Assembly: GCA_023525715.1 (NCBI GenBank)
Contig: CM042010.1
Span: 86,687,384 to 86,751,383, forward strand
Reading direction: 5' to 3'
Length of the DNA stretch: 64,000 nucleotides
Origin: Cichorium intybus
Taxonomy: Eukaryota > Streptophyta > Magnoliopsida > Asterales > Asteraceae
Part shown: positions 46,554-58,183 of the stretch, in pieces
Numbering within the stretch: position 1 is the stretch's first letter
Layout of the letters: each line of letters begins with the position of its first letter
Program-made: the position numbers and the translations under genes
The notes under the pieces: model-generated
Database searches by the model: none
What the model was told of the DNA's origin: nothing
What the model saw: only the letters and a program-made list of their open reading frames with translations

Positions 46554-49480
46554 TGTGTATGTATATGTACGTGTATAAGCCTTAATCCCTTACCCATAAG
46601 CCTAAACCAAAAACATAAGCCCTAAGTTTTAATTATCAAATAAATATGATATTTGATAATTAAATATATAACATATTTATTTGAATTTTATTAAAATCAT
46701 AAAATAAATAATATAATAAATAATTTATAGTATGTTAAAAGCTTATTATTTTTAGTTTTTTACCATTTAATTTTACCAAAATTTTAAAATAAAATAATTT
46801 TCCCACTTAATTTCACTGAAAATATGAAAAAATTGAAATTCCCCTAATTCCCTCTCAAATTGACTAAAATTTTAAAGTAAATTTAATTTCCCCCTTATTT
46901 TATTTTCTCAAAATCAATTAACCTATACGCCTCCAACCGTCAATAGATTTACGTTCGCGCTTCACAAAATCGACTTCCAGTTGACCTTCATGTCGACATC
47001 GCACCACCGACCGTTCACGCTTCACGAATCGAAAAACGTTGAGGTAGAAGATCGAGGATTTGAATGACTGTCCAGTGAGCCATTTAAACCTGATTTCCAT
47101 TTTTTGGTTTCTCATTCTCATCCTATTGTCCGATTTCCAACTCTTTAGTTTCTGTTAATCCGATTGAATTGAGCGCAATAGCTACCAAACAGCAATTTGC
47201 ACCAAATTTCAATTCCACAGAGGCTAGTTTTATTTATTTATTTGTGATTTTCTACAATACAGATCAAATCTAGGTTTTAGTTGGTGGATACTAAGTTTAA
47301 TCTCAGAATCCTCAAACCCTTTCAATGTTTTTCGTCTGCAGGTGTTTTTCAAGATAACGAAGTTGCAACTGTCTCTTGAATTCGGGTAATCTCGGGAGTC
47401 CACTTTCTATATATATCCGTATGTGGATTTACAATATCCATGAATGTGTTACTCCTGTATTTCTTTAATGATATCGTGTTTTGATCTAGTCGAGATACTA
47501 TTAGAGTATTATCCCTCTCATTTTGAACTTTCATGGTTTCATTGACTTTATAGTTGATACATGGAAGTTGGAATGTGTTTGATACTTAAAATCAAGTAAT
47601 TGCTTCCTTTAGTAAATTGAGTTCCGGAGTTAAATGTCAAATTGGGAGCTGCAGGTGAATTGTTTTGGCTCAAATGATGAGAATTTCAAACCCACAAAGA
47701 AATACTAGTTAAATTTTGTATCTTGAGTAAACAATGGTATTGTGACTAATGGACCAACTCCATTAAGGAGATAAAATTGTTAATATTACGATAAATTTCT
47801 ATTAATAATGTATTTAGGGTGGAAATTGTGTTTTATACCATATAAAGTGATATGAAGAATTATGAATCAAACAGAGAAATGCAATGTGAAGTTGAATACA
47901 TGGGTCTGATTTCGCTTATGTACGCTTGCTTGCTGAAATGGCCAACTTAAATGTACATGAACTGGTGGCTATTTGGGGATGTAATTGCAATATGTTGGAA
48001 CCTCAAAGGGGTTTCTTTGTCTCAGTTTTCTTGTATTTTATAAACATTGTTTTTTCACTTTTTTTATTAGTATACTCACTGCTTAAATTTTTGTGTAACA
48101 ATTACTATGCTTCTTTTACTTTCCAGATCATATATTGGCCTTTCGGTACATTTTTGTTGTGAATATAATTTTTTTTGCCCTACCTGTTACTACTTTTGAG
48201 TTGGAATCATAATATTTTGATTTGACCATTTAATTTATGTTCAATCTCTAAGGTTTTAGGAGATGTTATTATGGTTATTTTGTATCGCATGTTGGTTCGG
48301 CTTACTTTACGAATTTAGGGCATTGCTATGTTTCTTTGCCCGGGGCATGAAAAATCTATGGACCGTCCCTACAATGAACTAAAGATCACAGAGGTTAGTT
48401 TATCTAATAATAGTTGTGATAATTGTGATCAAATTAGGCATGCCCATCAAGCTCTCATCATACGGGTCATCTCAACAAGTGGCAAGCCTCTTATCTTGAA
48501 TCTGCTATGATGTTTTCGTCGTGCCTTTGTTAAGGTAAATTGCCTTCTAGTTTCTCAAACTTTCCATGTTTCTGATTCTTTTCGTGATTGTCTCTCTAGG
48601 TAACATTCTTAACATAGATTCGTTTAGATCTTAAATAAATGGATGTTTGGAGCTTATATTTGAAATTTGAGGTAAAAATCACGTTGACTTATGTCTAATT
48701 TGAAGCTTCACAAAGCATTTATTTTTTGCAGAATATGTGGGTGGTGAGGTCTGATGTAAGGTAGAACTGATTTGGGCACTTTATCCATCTATTGTTATAT
48801 TCTATCAGCTGTTTATAGTTTACATAAATATTGGGGTTGGGGTAAGTAATTAAATTTAGGAAATTTCTAAGTTGTATGATAGCGATGGCCGGATAGGTAA
48901 GAAAATTACGCGACAAATTATTCTTAATTTCTTTTTGTTATTAACTATATGAATTTGGTTCTTTTCAGTGTTATGTTTGATAGATATGAGGTTTGCTCAA
49001 AACGGTCTAATGAAAGTTGGGATTTCAATTTGATTATTACAACAAGATATAAAACCTCTTGATGTTGTTTAAAAATTGTGTTAACAATTGATAGTAGGTT
49101 GCTTTTTTCTCCATGGATTACAAACATTGATAATATTTTGGCTTTTTTTTTCTAGGGGGATTACAGACATTGGTTACTACACTTAAAGGTTAAAAGTATT
49201 CGAAATTGTCCCTGGTTAGTAGAGATAGGTTTTCCTTGGAGTGCTAGAGCAGTAGACTTGAAATATCAATATGTCTATGTTCGTCTGTTTGTCTGTTTAA
49301 CTGTTGGTGTTGTATGTTTCTAAGATGAATGTGTGTATGTTTCCAAGTGTGATACTATTCATGAATGGTCCGTGATGATTGTGATTTGATGATGCTTATG
49401 ATTGTGATTTTCAGGTTAGTTCGGATCTATCCAAAGACAGGTATTACAAAATAAACTCTTTAATACCCTCACCCCCCACG
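46554..49480. other. AT-rich region with no recognised gene
   Basis: It begins with GT-repeat and TAAGCC-type low-complexity sequence to about 46620. The rest looks like ordinary unique or old repeat DNA. Open frames up to about 78 codons show no recognisable domain. Stretches around 46930-47350 look like the leader and first intron of a plant gene, but I cannot identify it. If the motif at 49487-49515 is a Helitron end, captured gene fragments would be one explanation. Confidence 0.4.
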
Positions 49481-49486
49481 TAAGCG

Positions 49487-49515
49487 CCCGCCGCATTGCG
49501 CGGGTACACCACTAT
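49487..49515 (+). other. Possible Helitron 3' terminus (hairpin plus CTRR-like end)
   Basis: CCCGC (49487-49491) pairs with GCGGG (49500-49504), followed 7 bp later by CTAT at 49512-49515. Plant Helitrons end in a GC-rich hairpin about 10 bp before CTRR; here the last base does not fit. No matching 5' end was found. Confidence 0.3.
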
Positions 49516-49733
49516 TATCATTAATCATCAATTTATTCTTCTTATACACTTTATCTGTAACATTATCTATTAAATACTTTGGAACTTCTGTTTATCATGG
49601 AATTACAAAGACAAGTAAACAACCTATTCAGAATAAGGCTATGTCTGCAATTGCTGATACACCATCACCATCTTTAACACCAGTACGTATCATGTACTAT
49701 TTTGATTATCTTTGCTTTTCATATATATATATA

Positions 49734-51691
49734 TGTCACACCCCCGGCCGAGGCGGCGGAATACGCCGGGCTGTGCGACTTAGTTCATGGATCTCAAGCA
49801 ATTGAATATACAGCCCAAGTACAACGATAAACAAAAGGATAATTGTATTTCATCTTGAAGTTTGAATACAGAGTTATTACAGATAATAATAGTAAATTAC
49901 ATGAAATGCCTTAAACAGATAGGTAGATATAAAATAAAAACAGTAAACTAAGTTGCCTGATATCCGTGAACATTTCCATCTTCTGAAAGGCTTACTGATC
50001 TCCTGAGAATACATGTAGTTTTGAGGATCAACACAAGGTTGGTGAGAGTTACAGGTTTTCTGCTAAACACAGCAGTGATACTTTTAAAATAACTAAAAGT
50101 ATTCCTTTTGTAAGTAAAATAATACTTATAAATGAATTGTATAGAGTTGCTGAAAATCGTAAGTAATACCATACTTATAAATGATATGTACATTTATGAG
50201 AAAACCATCAATGCGTATAGTTGAGTCCTATAACCGAGCTATTCGACTGAAATGTACCCCCTACAACGCTTCATGGACGTCGTAGTAATGAAAAAGATAA
50301 GTATCACCTACATCGATTTGCAAGTCGAAGTTGTAGCTAACAACCATAGGTGGGGGTGTCAACCCGTATAGATCTATACATATGTATCTCGCTCTGCTTG
50401 ATTAACGGTTATAGTAGTGTGGGGTCTAGGTATTTCTACTTAGTTATGAATAGTGTCTCACTATCTAAGCCATTGATAAATGTAGGATAGACAAGTCTCA
50501 TCCCAAAATGGTTTTTGTTATAAAAGCCAAGTATGTTGATAAGTATATACGTAATAGTGTACAGTACTCGCTTATTGAAAACATTTTATAAAGCTATAAT
50601 AACATTTATAAAACTTGATATGAAATTGGTAAATGTTTATATTGCACATGTATTCTCCCCAATAATATATAAAAACATAGACAAAGGGGCCGTAACACTC
50701 ACTTTTGAAGCGTGAATTCAGCTTAGATATAAGAACGATCGTGTTTGAGAAGCACCGCGAAATAACACCACAAAACAACAAGGTTTTGTACGGCGAAGTG
50801 ATGGTGCGACGGTAGTGGAGCGATGACCAATGGTGGTGGTGTTCTTGGCCAAAAGGAGAGCAATTGGAGAAAGAAAGAAAAGCTAGAAGCTTTGGTGAAT
50901 TGGTGAAGAAAAATGAGATGCAAAGCCTCATATTTATAGTCTCATGGAGTAGTTGGGGTTGGTGAATGGTTGGTGAATGGTTGGTGAATGTGATGTCATG
51001 AATGACATAATTCGTGCGCAAGATCCCGATGTCTAATAATTTTTTCGAGACCGGAGAATTGTCGAGCCGAGTGCACCGATTTCAGAAACCCAAACGGATT
51101 TATTTTTCGAGTTGTAGAACACTGGGAAAACGTGTTTAAATATGTGCGTTCGATTATCCGTAACATCCAGCGTTTGACTTTTATAAATATTTTTGGCTAA
51201 AAATATTTCGAGTATGGAATCCAATAATAGACCATAGTCTGAGTCCAATAATGTTCTCGGAATTTCCATATGAGGTGCGCAAGTGCCTCAACGCATCGAA
51301 ACGATTTATGTAGTTAAATAAAATCAGTGTTACACTGGTTTGTTTTGGCTTGTTTTCTTATAACAGTCGTAACTTTTGCATATGAGCTCTGTTTTGAATG
51401 TTATTTATATTTCCGAAATCAGGGAAACATGTACTCTGAGGTTAGATTGCTTGTTTTGTTTCACAAATGGTTAATACTTATTTTCAGTTTTTCAGACGTA
51501 TTAACTAGGGTTTCAGTTTGTACTTGAGATATTCCATTATAGGAAGTGAGATTTCATCTCGTATCTTAGTTTGATCGTAATGACACTATATTTTTCAAAG
51601 TATGCATTAAAGCTCAAAAGGTCAGGTTACAAAGACGTTTGCAGTGAATTGACTGTTTCTAGTTTTAGACCTAAATTTCCGGGATGTCACA
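49734..51691 (-). repeat. 3' LTR of the intact Tekay-type element
   Basis: It is the partner of 58184-60141 at a constant offset of 8450 bp. Small shared frames (up to 149 codons at 50572-51021) are AT-rich and incidental. Hairpins occur at 50261-50285 and 50308-50336. Confidence 0.97.
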
Positions 51692-51705
51692 TTACCTCCC
51701 CGTTA
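51692..51705 (-). other. Polypurine tract of the intact Tekay-type element
   Basis: The minus strand reads AACGGGGAGGTAA directly before the LTR start TGTGACATCC. Confidence 0.85.
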
Positions 51706-51725
51706 AAGGAAATTTCGTCCCGAAA

Positions 51726-54700
51726 TTATTTCGTTCCACTAGTGGATGGAGAACCTTTGAATAGTTGTGGGTACTTTAGCTTCATTTGATCTTCCCGTTC
51801 CCAAGTAAACTCCGGCCCTCTACGAGAGTTCCATCGGACTTTTACTATAGGTATGCGGCTTTGTTTGAGGCTTTTGATTTCTCGATCCATGATCTCCACC
51901 GGTTCCTCTACGAAGTGAAGTTTTGTGTTGACCTGAATCTCATCGAGAGGTATAACAAGGCTCTCGTCAGAGAGACACTTCTTGAGATTACACACATGGA
52001 AGGTATCGTGAACTTTGCTGAGTTGTTGAGGTAACTTGAGTTTGTAGGCCACCGGACCAATCCTTTCGAGAATTTCAAAAGGTCCGATGTATCGGGGATT
52101 TAGCTTACCTCGTTTTCCAAATCTTATGACACCTTTCCATGGTGCGACCTTTAATAGGACACGGTCTCCTACTTTGAACTCTAAGGGTTTACGTCTTACG
52201 TCAGCATAGCTTTTCTGACGACTACGTGCGGCTTTTAATCGTTCCCTTATCTGAACAATCTTTTCTGTTGTTTCATGAATGATCTCGGGGCCAGTAATTT
52301 GAGTATCTCCAACTTCTACCCAGCATATCGGAGAACGACATTTGCGTCCGTACAAAGCCTCGAATGGAGCAGCCTTTATGCTAGTGTGATAACTATTGTT
52401 GTATGAAAATTCAACTAGCGGTAGATGAATATCCCATGCATTACCGAAGTCTATCACACAAGCACGGAGCATGTCTTCCAGAGTTTGTATCGTCCTTTCA
52501 CTCTGTCCATCTGTTTGTGGATGATATGCAGTACTCATGTCTAGCCTGGTCCCTAGAGACCTTTGCAATGACTGCCAAAATCTGGACGTGAATCGGGTAT
52601 CTCGGTCCGAGATAATAGATGTTGGTATTCCGTGCAGCCTGACAATTTCCCTGAGATAGGTCCTGGTGAGTTTCTCCATTTTGTCAGTCTCTTTGATGGC
52701 TAGAAAATGAGCTGATTTGGTCAAACGGTCAATCACTACCCAAATGGAGTCATAACCACTTGAAGTTCTTGGCAATTTTGTTATGAAATCCATGGCTATG
52801 CATTCCCATTTCCATTCCGGGATTGACGGTTGTTGGAGTAGGCCAGATGGTTTCTGGTACTCTGCTTTGACTTTGGAGCAAGTCAAACACTTATTGACAT
52901 AGGTGGCAATCTGTGCCTTCATGTTGGGCCACCAATAAAGTTTCTTAAGATCGAGATACATCTTGTCCGATCCGGGATGTATCGAATATCTCGACTTATG
53001 AGCTTCATTTAAAACCAGATCCCTCACTTCACTAAACTTAGGAGTCCAAATTCGGTTCATGAAATATCGTGTACCATCTTCCTTGAGGTTGAACTGTTTG
53101 TCCATTCCTCGTAGGTTCTCTTCCATGATATTTTCGGGTTTGAGAGCTTCCACCTGAGCGTCTCGAATTTGGCTGGTGAGATTGGAGTGGATTGTTAGGG
53201 TTAGAGCCCTGACACGAAGTGGCTTTGCTCGTTCTTTCCTACTTAGAGCGTCTGCTACAACATTCGCTTTACCCGGATGATAACGAATTTCGCATTCGTA
53301 ATCATTCAGCAATTCGATCCACCTCCATTGTCTCCTGTTGAGTTCCTTCTGATCAAAGATGTGTTGCAGGCTTTTGTGGTCGGTGAACACGATACACTTT
53401 GTTCCGTATAGGTAGTGCCTCCAAATTTTTAAGGCAAACACTACAGCTCCCAATTCTAAGTCGTGAGTAGTATAGTTGGTCTCGTTTGGCTTAAGTTGTC
53501 TAGATGCGTATGCAATAACCTTATTTCTTTGCATCAATACGCATCCTAACCCTTGGTGAGAGGCGTCACAGAATACAACAAAATCTTCTATTCCTTCCGG
53601 AAGAGACAAAATTGGCGCACTGCACAACAATTGCTTCAATTTCTGAAAGGCAGACTCGTGTCTGTCTTCCCAATCAAATTTCTTTTCCTTCTGGGTTAGA
53701 GCGGTGAGAGGCTTGGCTATTTTTGAAAAGTTCTCGATGAACCTTCGGTAATAACCTGCAAGCCCTAGGAATTGGCGTACTTCGGTTGGCGTTGTTGGTG
53801 CCTTCCAATCCTTAATTGCTTCGATCTTCGAGGGATCGACATGAATCCCTTTACTACTGACCACATGGCCGAGAAAATGCACTTCGTTAATCCAGAACTC
53901 ACATTTAGAGAACTTCGCATAAAGTTTCTCCTTCCTTAATAGTTCCAGGATTAGTTGCAAGTGTTGGGCATGTTCTTCTTTGGTTCGTGAGTAGATCAAT
54001 ATGTCATCGATAAAGACGATCACAAATTTATCCAAATAAGGTTTGCACACCCGATTCATCATGTCCATGAATACGGCCGGTGCGTTGGTCAGTCCGAAGG
54101 GCATAACCAGGAACTCGTAGTGACCATACCGAGTCCTGAATGCTGTCTTTGGGATGTCTTCTTCTAGAACTCTAAGTTGATGATAGCCGGACCTCAGATC
54201 AATCTTTGAGTAGACACAGGATCCTTGTAATTGATCGAACAGGTCATCAATCCTTGGGAGGGGATATCGGTTCTTGATGGTGAGTTTGTTTAACTCCCGA
54301 TAGTCGATGCACATCCTGAACGATCCATCCTTCTTTTTGACAAATAATATTGGAGCTCCCCAGGGTGAGAAACTTGGCCGGATAAAACCTTTGTCAAGAA
54401 GTTCTTGGAGTTGACTAGATAGTTCCTGCATTTCTGATGGAGCTAGACGATAAGGAGATTTTGCGACTGGTGCGGCACCCGGGATTAGGTCGATTCGGAA
54501 CTCGACCTGTCTGACTGGAGGTATTCCAGGTAGATCTTCTGGAAATACGTCCGGGTAGTCGCATACTTGCGGAATGTCTTTGATTTCCTTACCCTCTCCT
54601 TTCACATTCACCACGTGGGCCAAGAAAGCAAAGCATCTCTTCTGTAAATACTTTCTTGCTTTCATGCACGAGATGACCCTTAGATCTTTCCCTGATTTAT

Positions 54701-56291
54701 CTCCGTAAATCACAAGAGCTTCGTTGTTGGGTAGGGGTAGTCGAATGGCTTTTTCGTAACATAACACATCTGCTCTATGGGACGATAACCAATCCATTCC
54801 GATGATTACATCGAAACTTCCAATGGTTATAGGCATTAGGTCAATGTGAAAGATGTGGTTATTTAGGGTGAGAAGGCATTTGGTGAGTATTTCTAAAGTG
54901 CTTTCTATTTGTCCGTTTGCTACTTCTACCATGTAAGCTTCGTTAAGTTTGCATGCTTTATGGGTTATCATACTTCTAAATGTATGGGAAATAAAGCTTC
55001 TATCGGCACCAGTATCAAATAATATGGAAGCATAAATATTGTTAATAGGAAATGTACCAGTAACCACAGTCGGTTCCTGGCGAGCATCTCTAGTTCCAAT
55101 CACAAATGCTCTTCCCTTATTCTTCAGTTTTGGGCAGTCCCTCTTAAAATGCCCTGGTTGATTGCATTCATAGCAGTTGCGGCTTCCTTCTATAGCAGGG
55201 GTTGGGGTTGTAGTAGTTGGGTCCTTTCTGCAGAACTTGGAGGTATGACCTTTCAAGTTACAATTGTCACAAAACATGCAGTTTCCAACATGGTGGAAAT
55301 TGCACTTGGTACAATGGGGTAGTTTTCCAGAGTAAGGCTTGGATGAGGTGGGAGTGTTTGTGATTGCGGCATAAACTGTCACAGGTTCTGACTTAGGTTT
55401 GTGATGCTTGAAGTTCCCTTTTGACTTCCCATGGAATTTCCGCTTCGTACTCTCGGTCTGGTTCTTCTCCATTTGTGGGGTCATGGTACCCTGACGGATA
55501 CATTGTTCAGTCAATTGATAGGCCAATTGCTTAGCACTATCAAAAGTGGTAGGTTTAGATGCAGTAACCAAACCTTGAACAGGTGAAGCTAATCCCCAAA
55601 TGTATTTTTCCGTCTTCTTATATTCTGGGTTTACCATCCCTGGACAAAGGCTTGCAAGATCGTTAAATCGGGAGGTGTAGGCAGTCACCTCTGATCCCTT
55701 CATGGTAAGATTCCATAGTTCTTGCTCCAGAGTCTGGATTTCTTGTCGGGGGCAATATTCTTCGATCATTATCTGTTTGAAAGATGCCCAGCTCATGCCA
55801 TATGCCACATCGATTCCTATGGACTTCGCATGATCGTTCCACCAAGTCAGGGCAGAATCCATCAGCTTACAAGTAGCATATTTGACTTGGCAGTCATCAG
55901 GACAAGAGCTGATGCGAAACACGGCCTCCATCTTTTCTATCCAGCGAGATAGACCGACAACTCCTTCATTGCCGAAGAAGTTTCGTGGTTTGCAGGCCAT
56001 GAAATCCTTATATGAGCACTGTCTGGAATTGTTTCGATTAGCAATTGGAATACCACTACCATTTCCGCTGTTCCCAGAAGATTCGTTTTGGGCAGCCGTA
56101 TATGCAGCTAAGGCTGTGGCAATCCCTTGTGCCATCAAGGTCTGCACTTGAGTGAAATCCATTTGGAATGGTGGGGTTACAGTGGTTTCGGTTGGAGTTT
56201 CTCTAGTATTTGGGTTTACCGTTGGTACTACTCTTGCATTGACTCGATGAGTTGGTGTTTGATGGTCTCGCGGACTCCTTCGTGGAGGCAT
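51726..56291 (-). CDS. Gag-Pol polyprotein, Gypsy/Tekay-type chromovirus, complete
   Basis: One uninterrupted frame of 1521 codons from an ATG. Gag occupies about residues 45-270. Zinc-knuckle sequences lie at 327-338 (CTKCNFHHVGNC), 341-354 (CDNCNLKGHTSKFC) and 373-386 (CYECNQPGHFKRDC). The protease has DTGA at 426-429. The reverse transcriptase spans about 575-790, with FIDDIL at 760-765 carrying the two catalytic aspartates. RNase H has Asp909, Glu946, Asp971 and Asp1014. Integrase has the HHCC zinc region at about 1098-1138 and the DD35E triad Asp1168, Asp1229, Glu1265. A chromodomain-type end lies at about 1440-1510 (TWEREDQMKLKYPQLF). Protease-RT-RNase H-integrase order is Gypsy; the C-terminal chromodomain and single polyprotein fit the Tekay/Del lineage. 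It drives particle formation, reverse transcription and integration. All catalytic residues I can locate are present, and no intron is seen at the Gag/protease junction. Confidence 0.96.
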   Translation of the reverse strand: MPPRRSPRDHQTPTHRVNARVVPTVNPNTRETPTETTVTPPFQMDFTQVQTLMAQGIATALAAYTAAQNESSGNSGNGSGIPIANRNNSRQCSYKDFMACKPRNFFGNEGVVGLSRWIEKMEAVFRISSCPDDCQVKYATCKLMDSALTWWNDHAKSIGIDVAYGMSWASFKQIMIEEYCPRQEIQTLEQELWNLTMKGSEVTAYTSRFNDLASLCPGMVNPEYKKTEKYIWGLASPVQGLVTASKPTTFDSAKQLAYQLTEQCIRQGTMTPQMEKNQTESTKRKFHGKSKGNFKHHKPKSEPVTVYAAITNTPTSSKPYSGKLPHCTKCNFHHVGNCMFCDNCNLKGHTSKFCRKDPTTTTPTPAIEGSRNCYECNQPGHFKRDCPKLKNKGRAFVIGTRDARQEPTVVTGTFPINNIYASILFDTGADRSFISHTFRSMITHKACKLNEAYMVEVANGQIESTLEILTKCLLTLNNHIFHIDLMPITIGSFDVIIGMDWLSSHRADVLCYEKAIRLPLPNNEALVIYGDKSGKDLRVISCMKARKYLQKRCFAFLAHVVNVKGEGKEIKDIPQVCDYPDVFPEDLPGIPPVRQVEFRIDLIPGAAPVAKSPYRLAPSEMQELSSQLQELLDKGFIRPSFSPWGAPILFVKKKDGSFRMCIDYRELNKLTIKNRYPLPRIDDLFDQLQGSCVYSKIDLRSGYHQLRVLEEDIPKTAFRTRYGHYEFLVMPFGLTNAPAVFMDMMNRVCKPYLDKFVIVFIDDILIYSRTKEEHAQHLQLILELLRKEKLYAKFSKCEFWINEVHFLGHVVSSKGIHVDPSKIEAIKDWKAPTTPTEVRQFLGLAGYYRRFIENFSKIAKPLTALTQKEKKFDWEDRHESAFQKLKQLLCSAPILSLPEGIEDFVVFCDASHQGLGCVLMQRNKVIAYASRQLKPNETNYTTHDLELGAVVFALKIWRHYLYGTKCIVFTDHKSLQHIFDQKELNRRQWRWIELLNDYECEIRYHPGKANVVADALSRKERAKPLRVRALTLTIHSNLTSQIRDAQVEALKPENIMEENLRGMDKQFNLKEDGTRYFMNRIWTPKFSEVRDLVLNEAHKSRYSIHPGSDKMYLDLKKLYWWPNMKAQIATYVNKCLTCSKVKAEYQKPSGLLQQPSIPEWKWECIAMDFITKLPRTSSGYDSIWVVIDRLTKSAHFLAIKETDKMEKLTRTYLREIVRLHGIPTSIISDRDTRFTSRFWQSLQRSLGTRLDMSTAYHPQTDGQSERTIQTLEDMLRACVIDFGNAWDIHLPLVEFSYNNSYHTSIKAAPFEALYGRKCRSPICWVEVGDTQITGPEIIHETTEKIVQIRERLKAARSRQKSYADVRRKPLEFKVGDRVLLKVAPWKGVIRFGKRGKLNPRYIGPFEILERIGPVAYKLKLPQQLSKVHDTFHVCNLKKCLSDESLVIPLDEIQVNTKLHFVEEPVEIMDREIKSLKQSRIPIVKVRWNSRRGPEFTWEREDQMKLKYPQLFKGSPSTSGTK

Positions 56292-56692
56292 TGTCCTAAT
56301 ACGTTTAGAATAGAAATGTTAAGTCGTTTTACACTGTTTAGTTCTGAATAAGTATGTATGTATTGTATCTTATGGTAGTGTATCAATGTACTTTGTTCCC
56401 GAAATTCTATATATTTCCAAATTTTGGAGTGACAGTATCAATTTATGTTTTGAGTAATGATCATGTTTTACACATAATACAGATAAGGAGATCCAACATA
56501 AACACTGAAAATAGTTTCCGTAGATTGAAACTGCTTGCTTTTGGTTACATTGGTTACAAAAATACTGAAAATAGTTTTTCATAGATTGATACTACTTGCT
56601 TTAGGCAGTGATAAACACTTGCAGTAAAACAGTTATTCCATAAAAGTCCTAACCCTACCCTAGGGCACAAGCCACCCTAGATGAAATGTACA

Positions 56693-57532
56693 CTATGCTA
56701 AACGAGTACCCAAATAACGGACCAGCTCATCAAACTGCTCCTGGAGTTGGCATTGCCTTTGCTCAGCAACAACCGCTCGGTTCTCGATTGCATCTAGTCG
56801 TCTCTCTGTAACAAGAGCCCGGTACTCTAGGGCCCGGATATGAGCACCCAAAGTGTTTGCTGCGGCGCGACTTGCACCCATGCGATGGTAGAGGGTCTGG
56901 ATAGCATCAGTGTCATCCTTCTCCTCTTCTTCGAGTCTTTCGATTCGCTGCTCAATTGCCTTGGAGGTAGTGCCAGTAGCTCTAAAGAGTTCCTCCAAAT
57001 AATGGACTCTGTCGGCTAGTAATCTGTTGCCCTGAGTCATTGGGCCGTTATGTAGCGGAGCTTGAGAAGACTCGCCTATCTCAAATCGTGGAGGATTGTC
57101 AGCAGTCCTCCTCTGGACAAGTAAATTAGCGAGCCATGTTGGCTCATGGGACAATGTCGGTTTCCTCTTCAGAACAACATTCTTCCTCGGGGTCCTCATC
57201 AGTAGGGGACTCTTGTCATGAGAGCGGTAGGGCTGGTAACATGGCCTACGCGGAGAGAATGGTACAAACTCTTTATCAATGAGATTCTCCTCATCATCTG
57301 CTGGATCGTTGTCCCTTTGGGCATCCTCTAATATGCCCTCATCATCAGTCTCTTCAACCTCTTCTGGTTCGTTTTCTTCTTCGTCTTCTGAAGGATCTTC
57401 ATCATCCGAGAGTTCAATTGGGGCCATCGGAACGTCTGTGGGAAAATATGGGTCTCCTGCTAACGGTATCGAGGCTCTATCGGGATCCATAATATCTATC
57501 AAAGCTGGTTGATCTTCGGGCACCCTAGCCAT
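56693..57532 (-). CDS. Extra upstream frame: acidic, coiled-coil protein of unknown function
   Basis: A 279-codon frame with an ATG, same strand as and upstream of gag-pol, separated from it by about 400 bp. Residues 40-85 are strongly acidic (runs of Glu/Asp). A basic Pro/Arg-rich linker (95-125) follows, then FEIGESSQAP at 150-159. Residues 170-275 look like a long amphipathic helix with heptads (LLADRVHYLEELF; IEQRIERLEEEE; LEYRALVTERRLDAIENR), predicted coiled coil. No retroviral-type domain is visible. I recall similar GESS-plus-coiled-coil segments in predicted Gypsy proteins of Asteraceae, but have not searched. It may help particle assembly or RNA binding; that is inference. The frame is intact, which argues for function or for recent insertion. 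Confidence 0.8.
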   Translation of the reverse strand: MARVPEDQPALIDIMDPDRASIPLAGDPYFPTDVPMAPIELSDDEDPSEDEEENEPEEVEETDDEGILEDAQRDNDPADDEENLIDKEFVPFSPRRPCYQPYRSHDKSPLLMRTPRKNVVLKRKPTLSHEPTWLANLLVQRRTADNPPRFEIGESSQAPLHNGPMTQGNRLLADRVHYLEELFRATGTTSKAIEQRIERLEEEEKDDTDAIQTLYHRMGASRAAANTLGAHIRALEYRALVTERRLDAIENRAVVAEQRQCQLQEQFDELVRYLGTRLA

Positions 57533-58168
57533 CCTATATTAAAGAATTGGGAAGATTTTAAGTGTATTAGTAAGGAGTTTTTTAAGGATTATAAAATTGT
57601 ATAGAGTTTCTAAGGTACTATGTATCTACAGAGAATCTTGAGAACATTCTTCAATCTCTAAAACTCTCAACCATTGTAGTCTGTCAATCACCTTGATCAA
57701 AGTTGGTTGTTCACCGGCCCGACCATAAATAACGTAGGCGCGCGTTCCATGTTTATTTGTGGTATGACTTATGTACGGTACTATCTTCGTCGAGGTATTT
57801 GACCTAAAGGGTTGAGTTTGTAGTTTTAGTTGAAGATATGTTAGAATTTTATTAAGTGTTCTCATCGCGGGTCAGAGTATATATATAACGCGTATATATA
57901 TTGTTGGTGGGGTTTGCAGTATTATTAATTTTTGTTTTGTACCTCAAAACTATCAAATAAGGATTGGCCAGATGAGAAGTACCGGTAGGTAGGATCATTT
58001 TGGCATTAAAGCTGTTCTGAATCCAGCAACCCAATCGATAGTTCAAACTAGACACCTCTCCCGTAAGTAGTCAAGAAGTAGCGTAATTTATAATAATACT
58101 TTTATTAGAAACCAGTTGCTATAGTTGTATTCCTCTTTCGAGGATACGAGTTCTCTATAGCCAATTTG
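57533..58168. other. 5' leader of the intact Tekay-type element
   Basis: Sequence between the primer site and the extra frame. Only small open frames (to about 79 codons) are seen; none is convincing. Confidence 0.6.
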
Positions 58169-58180
58169 GCTCTGATACCA
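58169..58180 (-). other. Primer-binding site of the intact Tekay-type element
   Basis: The minus strand reads TGGTATCAGAGC, initiator tRNA-Met type, three bases from the 5' LTR. Confidence 0.93.
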
Positions 58181-58183
58181 TTC

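Noticed and set aside
48328..48510. Small gene in the AT-rich region before the Tekay element
   Set aside because: A 60-codon frame with no recognisable domain or flanking signals; not distinguishable from chance.
50572..51021. 149-codon frame in the Tekay LTR, duplicated at 59022-59471
   Set aside because: It is identical in both copies only because the LTRs are identical. It lies in LTR sequence, is on the same strand as the element but has no known domain, and its composition is that of AT-rich non-coding DNA.
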